From Casimicrobiaceae bacterium (GTDB lineage: Bacteria; Pseudomonadota; Gammaproteobacteria; Burkholderiales; Casimicrobiaceae), in the NCBI GenBank assembly GCA_025056355.1, contig JANWWI010000017.1:1-41254 (forward strand): a stretch of 41,254 bases of DNA. Direction: 5' to 3'. This document shows, in pieces, positions 32,628-40,912 of this stretch (positions within the stretch are counted from its first letter, which is position 1; each line of letters begins with the position of its first letter). Under the pieces are notes generated by a model. The model saw only the letters and a list, made by a program, of their open reading frames with translations. It was not told the DNA's origin and did no database searches. A program made the translations under genes and the position numbers.

Positions 32628-34125
32628 CTGGCTACGCGATCTTCACCAGCGCGCACTTGTGCCGTGCATGCTCGCGGCGCTCGGGGTAGGCCCCGCGCTG
32701 GCGCTGCCACTGCCAGTCCGTGAAGCGCTCGCGCGGGTCGGATTGCCCGAAACGGCACTTGCGGTCTGGGTGGCCCCAGTGAGCCGCGGGGCGCCGGTGC
32801 TTTCGGTTCAGGCGGAGGCCGCCTTTGCCCCGGCCTCGACGATCAAAACGCTCACCACGATTGTGGCCCTTGAGACGCTCGGGCCGAACTGGCGCGGTCA
32901 GACACGGCTGCTCACACGCGCTCCGGTGAGGATGAATGAGGCGGGCGTTGCCACGCTCGGCGGGGACGTGATCCTGCGCGGCGAGGCCAATGTCGATTTC
33001 GATGAGGCGGCACTCGATCAACTCTTTGCGCGACTTCGCGCACGCGGTGTTGCGCGCATCGCGGGCGACCTTCTCGTCGATCGCAGCTTCTTTCGCCCTG
33101 CGCGCACCGATCGGGGCCTGCCGCCCTTCGATGCTTGGCCTGAGTTTCGCTACAACGCGATCCCCGATGCTTTGTTCCTGAGCGGGCATCTCTTCGCGCT
33201 TGAGATCGGCACCTTTGAGGGCAACGTGCGCATCATGCCTCGCCCGGTGCTTCCGTGCGTGCGCTGGCAAAGCGCCGCGCAGCTCACCGAAGAGCCGTGC
33301 GCGGCCTGGGAGCAGGGTTGGCGGCCGCCACAGGTTGAGGCCACGAACGACGGCGCAATCGTGGTCACACTCCAAGGGCGCTTGCCTCGGGAGTGCCTGA
33401 TCTCGACCGCGATCCAGGTCATCGACCGCGACGAGTTTGTCGCTCGGCTCGTGCGTGCACGCTGGGAGGCGGCCGGTGGGCGGCTTGACGGGCAAGTGCG
33501 CTTCGTTGATGAAGGCTCCGCCTCCGCCGATGACTTGCAGGAGCTCGCGCAGGTGCGCTCGCGCACCCTCGCCGAGATTGCGCGGGACATTCAGCGCCGA
33601 AGCGACAACCCGGTGACCCGCATGATCTACCTGGCGCTTGGCGCGCGCGAGGCCCGTCCCGAGGAGACGACCGCGCAAGCCGCCGAGCGCGTGGTGCGCC
33701 GCTGGCTCGCCGAGCGCGGCATCGATGCCACCGGGCTTGTGCTTGAGAACGGCTCGGGGCTCTCACGCCGCGAGCGGATTGCGCCGCGCACACTTGGTGA
33801 GGTGCTCCGCGCCGCTCGCCGCTCGCCGTGGTGGCCTGAATTTGCCTATGGCCTGCCGGTGGCCGGCCGCGATGGGTCGCTTGCGCGGCGTCTTGCTGAT
33901 TCCGCGGCGGCTCGCCTGCCCACTCCAGCCCGCCTCAAAACGGGGACGCTGCGCGACGTCGGAGCACTGGCCGGCTACATCACAGCGAGCGATGGCGTCG
34001 AGTACGTATTCGTCGCGATGGTCAACCACCCCGAGGCCACCACCGCCCGCGCGCAACCGGTGCTCGATGCGCTGGTTGATTGGGTCGCTCGTGCAGGGTG
34101 GCGGACTGAGCCGTGGGTGCCGTAG
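32623..34125 (+). CDS. dacB: D-alanyl-D-alanine carboxypeptidase/endopeptidase, PBP4 type
   Basis: Periplasmic PBP4-family (peptidase S13) enzyme that trims or opens peptide crosslinks. The SxxK motif is in FAPASTIKTLTT, SxN is the Ser-Asp-Asn of RRSDNPVTRM, and KTG is in ARLKTGTLRDVGALAGYI. The inserted domain between SxxK and SxN is typical of PBP4. The start is uncertain: TTG 32623 gives MRWLRDLHQRALVPCMLAALGVGPALA, a good signal peptide (500 aa); ATG 32668, GTG 32659 and ATG 32494 are alternatives, none with a clear Shine-Dalgarno. Divergent from the TonB receptor. Confidence 0.85.
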   Translation: MRWLRDLHQRALVPCMLAALGVGPALALPLPVREALARVGLPETALAVWVAPVSRGAPVLSVQAEAAFAPASTIKTLTTIVALETLGPNWRGQTRLLTRAPVRMNEAGVATLGGDVILRGEANVDFDEAALDQLFARLRARGVARIAGDLLVDRSFFRPARTDRGLPPFDAWPEFRYNAIPDALFLSGHLFALEIGTFEGNVRIMPRPVLPCVRWQSAAQLTEEPCAAWEQGWRPPQVEATNDGAIVVTLQGRLPRECLISTAIQVIDRDEFVARLVRARWEAAGGRLDGQVRFVDEGSASADDLQELAQVRSRTLAEIARDIQRRSDNPVTRMIYLALGAREARPEETTAQAAERVVRRWLAERGIDATGLVLENGSGLSRRERIAPRTLGEVLRAARRSPWWPEFAYGLPVAGRDGSLARRLADSAAARLPTPARLKTGTLRDVGALAGYITASDGVEYVFVAMVNHPEATTARAQPVLDALVDWVARAGWRTEPWVP

Positions 34126-34145
34126 GCGAGGCGCAACTCGAGCAC

Positions 34146-35348
34146 TCAGCCCACAAGCACACTCTCCGGCACATGCACAAAGCCGCTCATGAGCACGCGC
34201 GCCGAGCGGCTCATGATGGCCTTGCGCACGACCCACTGGCCAGCGACTTCTTCGGCCTCAGCGCCGACCCTGAGGGTGCCCGAGGGATGGCCGAAGCGGA
34301 TCGTGGTTTTCGCGCCACCGGCGGCGCGGGCGACCAGCGTTCCCGGTATCGCGGCAGCGGTGGCGATGGCGACCGCCGCCGTGCCCATCATCGCGTGGTG
34401 GAGCTTGCCCATCGAAAGGGCCCGGACGCACAGATCGATCTCGCTTGCGCGCACCGGCTTGCCGCTCGATGCGGTGTAGTCGGCAGGCGGGGCGACAAAG
34501 GCGATCTTCGGGGTGTGCTGGCGTTGGAGAGCCTCCTCCGGGGTCTTGATGAGCCCCATCGCCACGGCCGCATGCGCACGGATCGCCTCGAAGCGGGCAA
34601 GAAGCGCCGGGTCGTTGTTGATGTCGGGCTGAAGTTCTGTGCCCTTGAGCCCAAGGGCGGCGGCCTCGAGAAAAACCGTCGGAATGCCCGAGTTCACATA
34701 GCTTACCTCGAAGCGCCCGATGCCCGGCACCTCGAGCGTGTCGACCGGCCGACCGGTCGGCAGCATGGCGCCTGCGGCGCCCTCCTCGCCTTCATCCGCC
34801 GGGTCGAGAAATTCGAGCACGATCTCCGCGGCCGAAAAGGTGACCCCGTCGAGTTCGAAGTCACCGAGTTCAACCACTTCGCCTTCAGCCATCGGCACAT
34901 GCGCGATGATGGTTTTGCCGATGTTGGCCTGCCAGATGCGCACCCGCGCGATGCCGTCACGCGGCAATCGAGTGCGATCGATCAGGCCGCGCGTGATCGC
35001 AAAGGGCCCAACCGCAGCCGAGAGGTTGCCGCAATTGCCCGACCAGTCGATGAAGGGCTGATCGATTGAAACTTGACCGAAGAGGTAATCGACATCATGC
35101 TCCGGCCGTGCGCTTGGCGCAAGGATCACACACTTCGAGGTCGAGGAGGTCGCCCCTCCCATGCCGTCGATGTGCTTGCCGTAGGGGTCGGGTGATCCGA
35201 TCACGCGCAAAAGCAGCCGGTCGCGCGCCGGGCCGGGCGTGCGCGCGACCTCGGGGAGATCGTCCAGCCGGAAGAACACCCCTTTCGAGGTGCCGCCGCG
35301 CATGTAAGTGGCGGGGATTTGAAGTTGGCGAAGGGAAGCGATGGTCAC
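34146..35348 (-). CDS. prpF: 2-methylaconitate cis-trans isomerase PrpF
   Basis: PrpF isomerises 2-methylaconitate in the AcnD-dependent branch of the methylcitrate cycle for propionate. The 400-aa product has the family N terminus IPATYMRGGTSKGVFFRLDDLPE, DGMGGATSSTSKCVI, SIDQPFIDWSGNCGNLSAAVGPFAI and the late AMSMGKLHHAMMGTAAVAIATAAAIPGT-like block (here ALSMGKLHHAMMGT). The cysteine of SGNCGN is a conserved active-site-region residue. No prpB, prpC or acnD is in the window, so the partners must lie elsewhere. It begins only 9 bp after the vapC stop and may share its transcript. Confidence 0.92.
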   Translation of the reverse strand: MTIASLRQLQIPATYMRGGTSKGVFFRLDDLPEVARTPGPARDRLLLRVIGSPDPYGKHIDGMGGATSSTSKCVILAPSARPEHDVDYLFGQVSIDQPFIDWSGNCGNLSAAVGPFAITRGLIDRTRLPRDGIARVRIWQANIGKTIIAHVPMAEGEVVELGDFELDGVTFSAAEIVLEFLDPADEGEEGAAGAMLPTGRPVDTLEVPGIGRFEVSYVNSGIPTVFLEAAALGLKGTELQPDINNDPALLARFEAIRAHAAVAMGLIKTPEEALQRQHTPKIAFVAPPADYTASSGKPVRASEIDLCVRALSMGKLHHAMMGTAAVAIATAAAIPGTLVARAAGGAKTTIRFGHPSGTLRVGAEAEEVAGQWVVRKAIMSRSARVLMSGFVHVPESVLVG

Positions 35349-35357
35349 GAGAAACGA

Positions 35358-35732
35358 TCAGTTGAGCTTGCCGTTGTGGACTACGCCACATTCTGCGGCA
35401 AGCGAAGCGAGGCGGCGATCGAGTGTGTAGAGTTGCGTGCCGGGCGCAAGCAAACACGAGCACAGCAAAAGCACGTCGTTGTATCCGACGCCGCGGCCGT
35501 AGGCGCTGCGTTGTTCGATGAACTCAAGCGCTTCGTCGTGACTCGCTGTCGGTGCCTGTGGCAGGGCGTGCAGCGCGGCAAGGGTCTCGTCCCTCGGATG
35601 CAGGTTGCCCAAGGCCAGCTCGCCAATGACGATGGGATGGACCAGCACCCGGCCCAGCGCGAGCCAATGCCGCAGCGGCTCTAGCTCACGCCTGAAGTAT
35701 TCGATCCATACGCTCGTGTCGGCCAGGATCAA
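35358..35732 (-). CDS. vapC: PIN-domain ribonuclease, VapC-like toxin
   Basis: A 124-aa single PIN domain. The four metal-binding acids are Asp5 (LADTSVWIEYF), Glu38 (IVIGELALG), Asp86 (GYNDVLLL) and Asp105 (LYTLDRRLASL), so the active site looks complete. VapC toxins cut RNA, often initiator tRNA or 23S rRNA; the target here is unknown. Its start overlaps vapB by four bases, the standard toxin-antitoxin coupling. Confidence 0.88.
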   Translation of the reverse strand: MILADTSVWIEYFRRELEPLRHWLALGRVLVHPIVIGELALGNLHPRDETLAALHALPQAPTASHDEALEFIEQRSAYGRGVGYNDVLLLCSCLLAPGTQLYTLDRRLASLAAECGVVHNGKLN

Positions 35733-35950
35733 GCCGACGGCCCTCCCTCGGTGTGGGTGGACGGGGGCCGACGCCGCGGAGGGACCTCGAGATCCGGCAT
35801 CGTCCCGGAAAGCGCCATCAGTCGCCGCGCGGCTTCGCGCTCGATGAGGCTGTGGAGCCCGGCACGGATGAGCTCCGGGCGACTCTTGATGCCAGTGAGC
35901 TGCATCGCTTTAGCCACGAGCTCATCGTCCAGCGTGACGGTCGTTCTCAT
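35729..35950 (-). CDS. vapB: VapB-like antitoxin
   Basis: A 73-aa protein. The N-terminal MRTTVTLDDELVAKAMQLTG is the ribbon-helix-helix DNA-binding domain of the VapB group that pairs with PIN toxins, followed by RPELIRAGLHSLIEREAARRLM. The proline-rich C-terminal tail (LEVPPRRRPPSTHT) would be the toxin-binding part. Such antitoxins repress their own promoter by binding palindromes; a perfect one lies 47 bp upstream. Confidence 0.87.
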   Translation of the reverse strand: MRTTVTLDDELVAKAMQLTGIKSRPELIRAGLHSLIEREAARRLMALSGTMPDLEVPPRRRPPSTHTEGGPSA

Positions 35951-35970
35951 GCGAACGGATTGATGTGTGA

Positions 35971-35998
35971 TTGATGTCGAGTTGCGATGCTGTATTTT
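35971..35998 (+). promoter_or_regulatory. Candidate promoter of the valine operon
   Basis: TTGATG (35971-35976) and TATTTT (35993-35998) are 16 bp apart, each with 4 of 6 consensus positions. The -10 hexamer overlaps the first bases of the 29-bp palindrome, so a protein bound there would block or position RNA polymerase. The start would be near 36005, leaving a leader of about 170 bases. Confidence 0.4.
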
Positions 35999-36025
35999 GC
36001 ATCAAAAAACGCTTTTTTGATGCAA
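35997..36025. promoter_or_regulatory. Perfect 29-bp palindrome in the vapB-mmsA divergent region
   Basis: TTGCATCAAAAAA (35997-36009) and TTTTTTGATGCAA (36013-36025) are exact inverted repeats separated by CGC. Because the flanking genes are transcribed away from it on both sides, a terminator role is unlikely. It may be the operator of VapBC, of a regulator of the valine operon, or of both. GATGC half-sites also occur just to the left (35986-35990). Confidence 0.6.
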
Positions 36026-36174
36026 GTGCGGCCTCGGTTGGACGGGTATCGGGTTCCAGTTCGTCGGTACCGTCGCCATCCAGATCGCGAGCCGCAGAGG
36101 GCAAAGCCGCTTTTGCGACTAGGAGGGGCGCCTCTACACTCGACGGGTTCTCTATCAGAGCACGCAGGTTTTCC

Positions 36175-37674
36175 ATGGCTAACGCTTCCCGTGTACCCCT
36201 GTTCATCGACGGCGCTTTCGTCGAGTCTGCGAGCGCGGACTGGCGCGAGATCATCAACCCGGCCACCCAAGAGGTGCTTGCGCGCGTGCCGATGGCCACC
36301 GCTGAGGAAGTGGACCGCGCGGTGGCCGCAGCGAAAGCGGCCTTTCCCGCCTGGCGCAAGACGCCGATCGGCGCCCGGGCGCGCATCTTCCTCAAGTACC
36401 AGGAGCTCATCCGCGCCAACATGAAGCGGCTTGCCGCCGTGCTCACCGCCGAGCAGGGCAAGACGCTTGCCGATGCCGAGGGCGACATCTTCCGCGGGCT
36501 TGAGGTGGTTGAGCACGCGGCCTCCATCGGCAACTTGCAGCTCGGCGAATTCGCCGAAAACGTGGCCGGGGGCGTGGACACCTACACGCGCCTGCAGCCG
36601 CTTGGCGTCTGTGCGGGGATCACGCCCTTCAACTTCCCGGCGATGATTCCGCTCTGGATGTTCCCGATGGCGATCGCCTGCGGCAACACCTTCGTGCTCA
36701 AGCCTTCCGAGCAAGACCCGATGGTGACGATGGAGCTTGTGAAGCTCGCGGTCGAGGCGGGCATTCCGAAGGGCGTGCTCAACGTCGTCCACGGCGCGGC
36801 CGATGTGGTCAACGCCCTTTGCGACCACCCCGACATCAAAGCGATCTCTTTCGTGGGTTCGACCAAGGTTGGCACCCAGGTCTATCAGCGCGCCTCCTTG
36901 GCCGGTAAGCGGGTGCAGTGCATGATGGGGGCGAAGAACCACGCGGTGGTCTTGCCCGATGCGGTCAAGGAGCAAACGATCAACGCGCTGGTGGGCTCGG
37001 CCTTCGGCGCGGCGGGTCAGCGCTGCATGGCCATTTCGGTGGCTGTGCTCGTGGGTGAGACGCGTGCTTGGATCCCTGACATCGTGGCCAAGGCAAAGGC
37101 CTTGCGCGTGGGCCCCGGCACCGAGAACCTCGATCTTGGACCGGTGATCTCCTGCGCGGCCAAGGCAAGGATCGAAGGCCTGATTGCCAAGGGGATCGAA
37201 GAGGGCGCCAAGCTTGAGCTCGATGGTCGCCATCCCGAGCTTCCGGAAGCCTGGCGGCGCGGCAACTTCATCGCCCCGACGATCTTCTCCGGCGTGAAGC
37301 CGCACATGACGATCTATCGGGAAGAAATCTTCGGCCCGGTGCTGTCGATCGTCGAAGTGGAAACCTTTGATGAGGCCATCGCCTTGATCAATGCGAACCC
37401 GAACGGCAACGGCACTGCGGTTTTCACACGCTCGGGCGCTGCGGCGCGCCGTTTCGAGGAAGAAATCGATGTCGGACAGGTCGGCATCAATGTGCCGATT
37501 CCGGTGCCGGTGCCCTACTTTTCCTTCACCGGCTCGCGCGGTTCGAAGTTGGGCGATCTTGGCCCCTACGGCAAACAAGTGGTGCTTTTCTACACCCAGA
37601 CTAAAACGGTCACCGCACGCTGGTTCGAAGAGGGCGCCTCAAGCGCGGTCAACACCACCATCCGGCTCAAGTAA
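36175..37674 (+). CDS. mmsA: Methylmalonate-semialdehyde dehydrogenase (CoA-acylating)
   Basis: MmsA converts methylmalonate semialdehyde to propionyl-CoA, the last step of valine breakdown and also of inositol breakdown. The 499-aa product has [23 protein letters not shown], the NAD-binding [22 protein letters not shown] and the catalytic Cys284 in [11 protein letters not shown], followed by EEIFGPVLS and [12 protein letters not shown]-like text (here [17 protein letters not shown]). The asparagine-phenylalanine motif and the RCMA segment separate it from other ALDHs. ATG 36175 gives the family N terminus; an in-frame extension reaches 35971 across the promoter. First gene of the valine operon. 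Confidence 0.94.
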   Translation: MANASRVPLFIDGAFVESASADWREIINPATQEVLARVPMATAEEVDRAVAAAKAAFPAWRKTPIGARARIFLKYQELIRANMKRLAAVLTAEQGKTLADAEGDIFRGLEVVEHAASIGNLQLGEFAENVAGGVDTYTRLQPLGVCAGITPFNFPAMIPLWMFPMAIACGNTFVLKPSEQDPMVTMELVKLAVEAGIPKGVLNVVHGAADVVNALCDHPDIKAISFVGSTKVGTQVYQRASLAGKRVQCMMGAKNHAVVLPDAVKEQTINALVGSAFGAAGQRCMAISVAVLVGETRAWIPDIVAKAKALRVGPGTENLDLGPVISCAAKARIEGLIAKGIEEGAKLELDGRHPELPEAWRRGNFIAPTIFSGVKPHMTIYREEIFGPVLSIVEVETFDEAIALINANPNGNGTAVFTRSGAAARRFEEEIDVGQVGINVPIPVPVPYFSFTGSRGSKLGDLGPYGKQVVLFYTQTKTVTARWFEEGASSAVNTTIRLK

Positions 37675-37690
37675 CCTGGGCGAGAAGCGC

Positions 37691-38851
37691 ATGGACTTTG
37701 AACTAAGCGAGGAACAGCGCGCCTTTCAAGCCACCGCCCGCGAGTTTGCCGAGCGCGAATTCGCACCGCATGCCGCCGAGTGGGATCGCACCAGCCACTT
37801 CCCGGTCGATGTGATCCGCCGTGCCGGAGAGCTTGGGTTTCTTGGTCTCTACAGCCCGACCGACTACGGCGGGCTGGGGCTGCCGCGGCTCGATGCCACG
37901 CTTGTCTTTGAAGAGCTTGCGGCTTACGACCCGTCGACCACCGCTTACCTCACCATCCACAACATGGTCGCGTGGATGGCCACCACTTTTGCGCGCCCCG
38001 AAGTTGCAGGCGAATTTGGCCCGGCGCTCACAAGCGGTGAACTGCTCGGGTCGTATTGCCTGACCGAGCCGGGCTCGGGTTCCGATGCCGCCTCGCTGCG
38101 CACAAGCGCCCGGCGCGATGGGGGCGATTATGTGATCGAGGGGGGCAAGGCCTTCATCTCCGGGGCAGGCTCGACCGATCTGCTCATCGTCATGGCACGC
38201 ACCGGCGGGCCGGGCCCTTCGGGGATTTCGGCCTTCCTGGTTGAGGCCCAAAGCCGCGGGGTGAGCTACGGGAAAAAGGAAGAAAAGATGGGCTGGAACA
38301 GCCAGCCCACTCGCGTGGTGTCCTTCGATCAGGTGCGGGTGCCAGAACGGTATCGCCTCGGCGAGGAAGGTGAAGGCTTCAAGATCGCGATGAAGGGGCT
38401 CGATGGCGGGCGAATCAACATCGCCACCTGCTCGGTCGGTGCGGCGCAGGGGGCGCTCACCGCGGCACAGCGCTACATGCAGGAGCGCAAGCAGTTCGGG
38501 CGGGCGCTTTCGGAATTCCAGGCGCTTCAGTTTCGTTTTGCCGATTTGGCCACGCAACTGGTGGCTGCCCGGCAGATGGTGCGTCTGGCCGCCGCCAAGC
38601 TTGATGCCAAGCACCCCGATGCCACCGTCTATTGCGCGATGGCCAAGCGCTTTGCCACCGATGCCGGCTTCGAGATCTGCAATCAGGCGCTTCAGTTCTT
38701 TGGCGGCTACGGCTACTTGCGCGACTATCCGCTTGAACGCCTCGTGCGCGATACCCGCGTGCATCAAATCCTTGAAGGCACCAACGAGATCATGCGTTTG
38801 ATCATCTCTCGGCGCTTGTTTCAAGCGGACGCACTGGAGGCGATCCGATGA
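37691..38851 (+). CDS. Acyl-CoA dehydrogenase, probably isobutyryl-CoA dehydrogenase
   Basis: An FAD-dependent acyl-CoA dehydrogenase of 386 aa. Recognisable are YCLTEPGSGSDAASL and GGKAFISGAGSTDL (FAD and substrate binding), ERKQFGRALSEFQALQF, FGGYGYLRDYPLERLVRD and the ILEGTNEIMRLIISR end; the glutamate of EGTNE is the usual catalytic base in this group. Context (mmsA, HIBCH, mmsB) makes isobutyryl-CoA the likely substrate, as in ACAD8; a broader branched-chain specificity is possible. Start ATG 37691; stop overlaps the next gene as ATGA. Confidence 0.9.
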   Translation: MDFELSEEQRAFQATAREFAEREFAPHAAEWDRTSHFPVDVIRRAGELGFLGLYSPTDYGGLGLPRLDATLVFEELAAYDPSTTAYLTIHNMVAWMATTFARPEVAGEFGPALTSGELLGSYCLTEPGSGSDAASLRTSARRDGGDYVIEGGKAFISGAGSTDLLIVMARTGGPGPSGISAFLVEAQSRGVSYGKKEEKMGWNSQPTRVVSFDQVRVPERYRLGEEGEGFKIAMKGLDGGRINIATCSVGAAQGALTAAQRYMQERKQFGRALSEFQALQFRFADLATQLVAARQMVRLAAAKLDAKHPDATVYCAMAKRFATDAGFEICNQALQFFGGYGYLRDYPLERLVRDTRVHQILEGTNEIMRLIISRRLFQADALEAIR

Positions 38852-39984
38852 ACGATGCCGCAAAGAGGCTCGAGCCCGTGCTCTTGAGCGAACGTGCCAG
38901 CGCCAGCGGCCATCGCATCGCACGCGCCACGCTCAACTCACCGGGCAATCTCAACGCGCTCTCGCTTGCGATGATCCGAGAGCTCGATCGGGCGCTTATC
39001 CGTTGGGCGGAGGATCCAACCATCGCACTCGTTTGGCTCGAAGGCGCAGGCGAGCGCGCCTTCTGTGCTGGCGGCGATGTGGTCGCACTGGCGCGGCTTG
39101 CGCTCGAACATGGGCCCGAGGCCGCCGTACCCCACGCGCAAGCCTTCTTCGAGCACGAATACCGACTCGACTACCGGCTGCACCGCTATCCGAAGCCGGT
39201 AGTGGTCTGGGGCCACGGGGTCGTGATGGGCGGCGGCATGGGGCTCATGCAAGGGGCCTCGCATCGGGTGGTCACCGAAGCCTCGCGCCTTGCGATGCCC
39301 GAGATCACGATCGGCCTTTTTCCCGATGTGGGCGGCAGCTGGTTTCTTTCGCGGCTTGCGCCGGGGCTCGGGCTCTTCCTCGCCCTCACGGGCGTGCACC
39401 TCAACGCGGCTGACGCACTCTATGCCGGGCTTGCCGACTTTGCCCTTGCCAGCGCTGAACGCGAGCGGGTGCTTGAGCGGCTTGCCGCCGAACCGTGGAG
39501 CGGGGAGGCGCAGGAGGATTCGTCGCGGCTCACGCATCTTTTGGAGGCTGCGGGCCAGGGGCTTGAGCTGCCAGCCTCCGCGCTTGAAGCGCACCATGGG
39601 CGCATCCGGCGCATCATCGGCCGGGACCGGCTTTCCGACATCGCCGAGCGCTTGCGTGCGCTTACCGAAGATCCTGACCCGTGGCTTGCCCGGGCGGCGC
39701 AAAACTTTGTGCGGGGCTCGCCGACCACGGCGGCGCTTTCTTACGAGCTGCAACAGCGTGCGCGTTACCTTTCACTGGCCGATGTGTTTCGGCTCGAATA
39801 CCAGGCCGCGGTGGGCTGTTGCGCGCACCGCGATTTCCCCGAGGGGGTGCGCGCACTCTTGATCGACAAAGACCGCAACCCGCGCTGGCAGCCGGCAACG
39901 CTCGAGGAGGTCACCCCCGGCTGGATCGAGGATCATCTGCGCCCGCGCTTTACCGGGCAGCACCCGCTTGCGGATCTGAGCTGA
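38848..39984 (+). CDS. 3-hydroxyisobutyryl-CoA hydrolase (HIBCH type)
   Basis: A 378-aa crotonase-superfamily enzyme with the ECH_2 architecture. It contains FCAGGDVVALA, VVMGGGMGLMQGASHRV (oxyanion hole), AMPEITIGLFPDVGGSWFLSRL with the catalytic glutamate and aspartate, and the C-terminal DFPEGVRALLIDKDRNPRW. The length and C-terminal block distinguish hydrolases from enoyl-CoA hydratases. It would release 3-hydroxyisobutyrate from its CoA thioester, feeding MmsB. No separate enoyl-CoA hydratase is in the operon, so methacrylyl-CoA hydration must be supplied elsewhere. Confidence 0.92.
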   Translation: MNDAAKRLEPVLLSERASASGHRIARATLNSPGNLNALSLAMIRELDRALIRWAEDPTIALVWLEGAGERAFCAGGDVVALARLALEHGPEAAVPHAQAFFEHEYRLDYRLHRYPKPVVVWGHGVVMGGGMGLMQGASHRVVTEASRLAMPEITIGLFPDVGGSWFLSRLAPGLGLFLALTGVHLNAADALYAGLADFALASAERERVLERLAAEPWSGEAQEDSSRLTHLLEAAGQGLELPASALEAHHGRIRRIIGRDRLSDIAERLRALTEDPDPWLARAAQNFVRGSPTTAALSYELQQRARYLSLADVFRLEYQAAVGCCAHRDFPEGVRALLIDKDRNPRWQPATLEEVTPGWIEDHLRPRFTGQHPLADLS

Positions 39985-39993
39985 AAACACACG

Positions 39994-40000
39994 AAGGAGG
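39994..40000 (+). promoter_or_regulatory. Strong ribosome binding site of mmsB
   Basis: AAGGAGG at 39994-40000, five bases before GTG 40006, is a full-length Shine-Dalgarno match and decides the GTG start. Confidence 0.85.
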
Positions 40001-40005
40001 AAACC

Positions 40006-40899
40006 GTGTCCGACAAGCCAGTCATTGCCTTCATCGGTCTTGGGAACATGGGCGCTCCGATGGCGGCCAATCTTGTGAAGGCGGGCTATCGTGTGCGCGG
40101 CTTCGACGTGGTCGCGGCATGCCTCGATAAAGCCGCGGCCTCCGGCGTGGAACCCTGCGTGAGTGCCGAGGAAGCCGCCGCAGGGGCTGGTGTGGTGATT
40201 TCGATGCTGCCGGCCAGCGCACATGTGGAAGCACTCTACCTGGGCGAGGGCGGATTGCTCGGGCGTCTTCGAGGCGGCACGCTTGTGATCGATTCGAGCA
40301 CGATCGCACCGGCCAGCGCCCGCAAGGTTGCGCAGGCCGCGCGCGAGCGGGGCTTGGCCATGCTTGATGCGCCAGTCTCGGGCGGGGTGGCCGGGGCAAC
40401 CGCCGGCACGCTCACCTTCATCGTCGGCGGAGAGGCGGCCGATGTCGAACGCGCCCGGCCGGTGCTTCTGTCCATGGGCAAAAACATCTTTCACATGGGG
40501 GCATCAGGGGCCGGGCAAGTGGCCAAGCTCTGCAACAACCTTGCACTCGGTGTCATCATGGCGGTCACGGGTGAGGCCATTGCACTCGGTGTGGCGCACG
40601 GGCTTGACCCCAAGGTGCTCTCGCAGATGATGGCCGTTTCGACGAGCCGCTCCTGGGCCACCGAAGTCTGCAATCCCTGGCCCGGTGTGCTCGAAAACGC
40701 CCCCGCTTCGCGCGGCTACACGGGCGGGTTTGCCAACGATCTCATGCTGAAGGATCTGGGTCTTGCCGTTGAGGCCGCGATGCAAGTGGGCGCCACCGTG
40801 CCGCTTGGCGAGCTTGCACGCAACCTCTACGCGATGAACCGCGCGCAAGGGCGGGGCGCGCTCGACTTCTCAAGCGTGGTCAAGGTGGTGGCGCCGTAG
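40006..40899 (+). CDS. mmsB: 3-hydroxyisobutyrate dehydrogenase
   Basis: MmsB oxidises 3-hydroxyisobutyrate to methylmalonate semialdehyde with NAD. The 297-aa product has the Rossmann signature FIGLGNMGAPMAANLVKAGY at the N terminus, the substrate-binding DAPVSGGVAGATAGTLTF and the catalytic lysine of GQVAKLCNNLALG near residue 173, then GYTGGFANDLMLKDLGLA, which is characteristic of this subfamily. The GTG start follows a strong AAGGAGG. Last gene of the operon; the palindromic array begins 13 bp after its stop. Confidence 0.94.
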   Translation: MSDKPVIAFIGLGNMGAPMAANLVKAGYRVRGFDVVAACLDKAAASGVEPCVSAEEAAAGAGVVISMLPASAHVEALYLGEGGLLGRLRGGTLVIDSSTIAPASARKVAQAARERGLAMLDAPVSGGVAGATAGTLTFIVGGEAADVERARPVLLSMGKNIFHMGASGAGQVAKLCNNLALGVIMAVTGEAIALGVAHGLDPKVLSQMMAVSTSRSWATEVCNPWPGVLENAPASRGYTGGFANDLMLKDLGLAVEAAMQVGATVPLGELARNLYAMNRAQGRGALDFSSVVKVVAP

Positions 40900-40912
40900 C
40901 GGTACATCAGTT

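Noticed and set aside
35997-36025. The 29-bp palindrome as a bidirectional terminator
   Set aside because: Genes on both sides are transcribed away from it, so no transcript is expected to end there; the stem is AT-rich next to the loop.
35947-37578. 543-codon minus-strand frame opposite mmsA
   Set aside because: Very long but histidine and arginine-rich without any family pattern; mmsA on the other strand is complete with its catalytic Cys.
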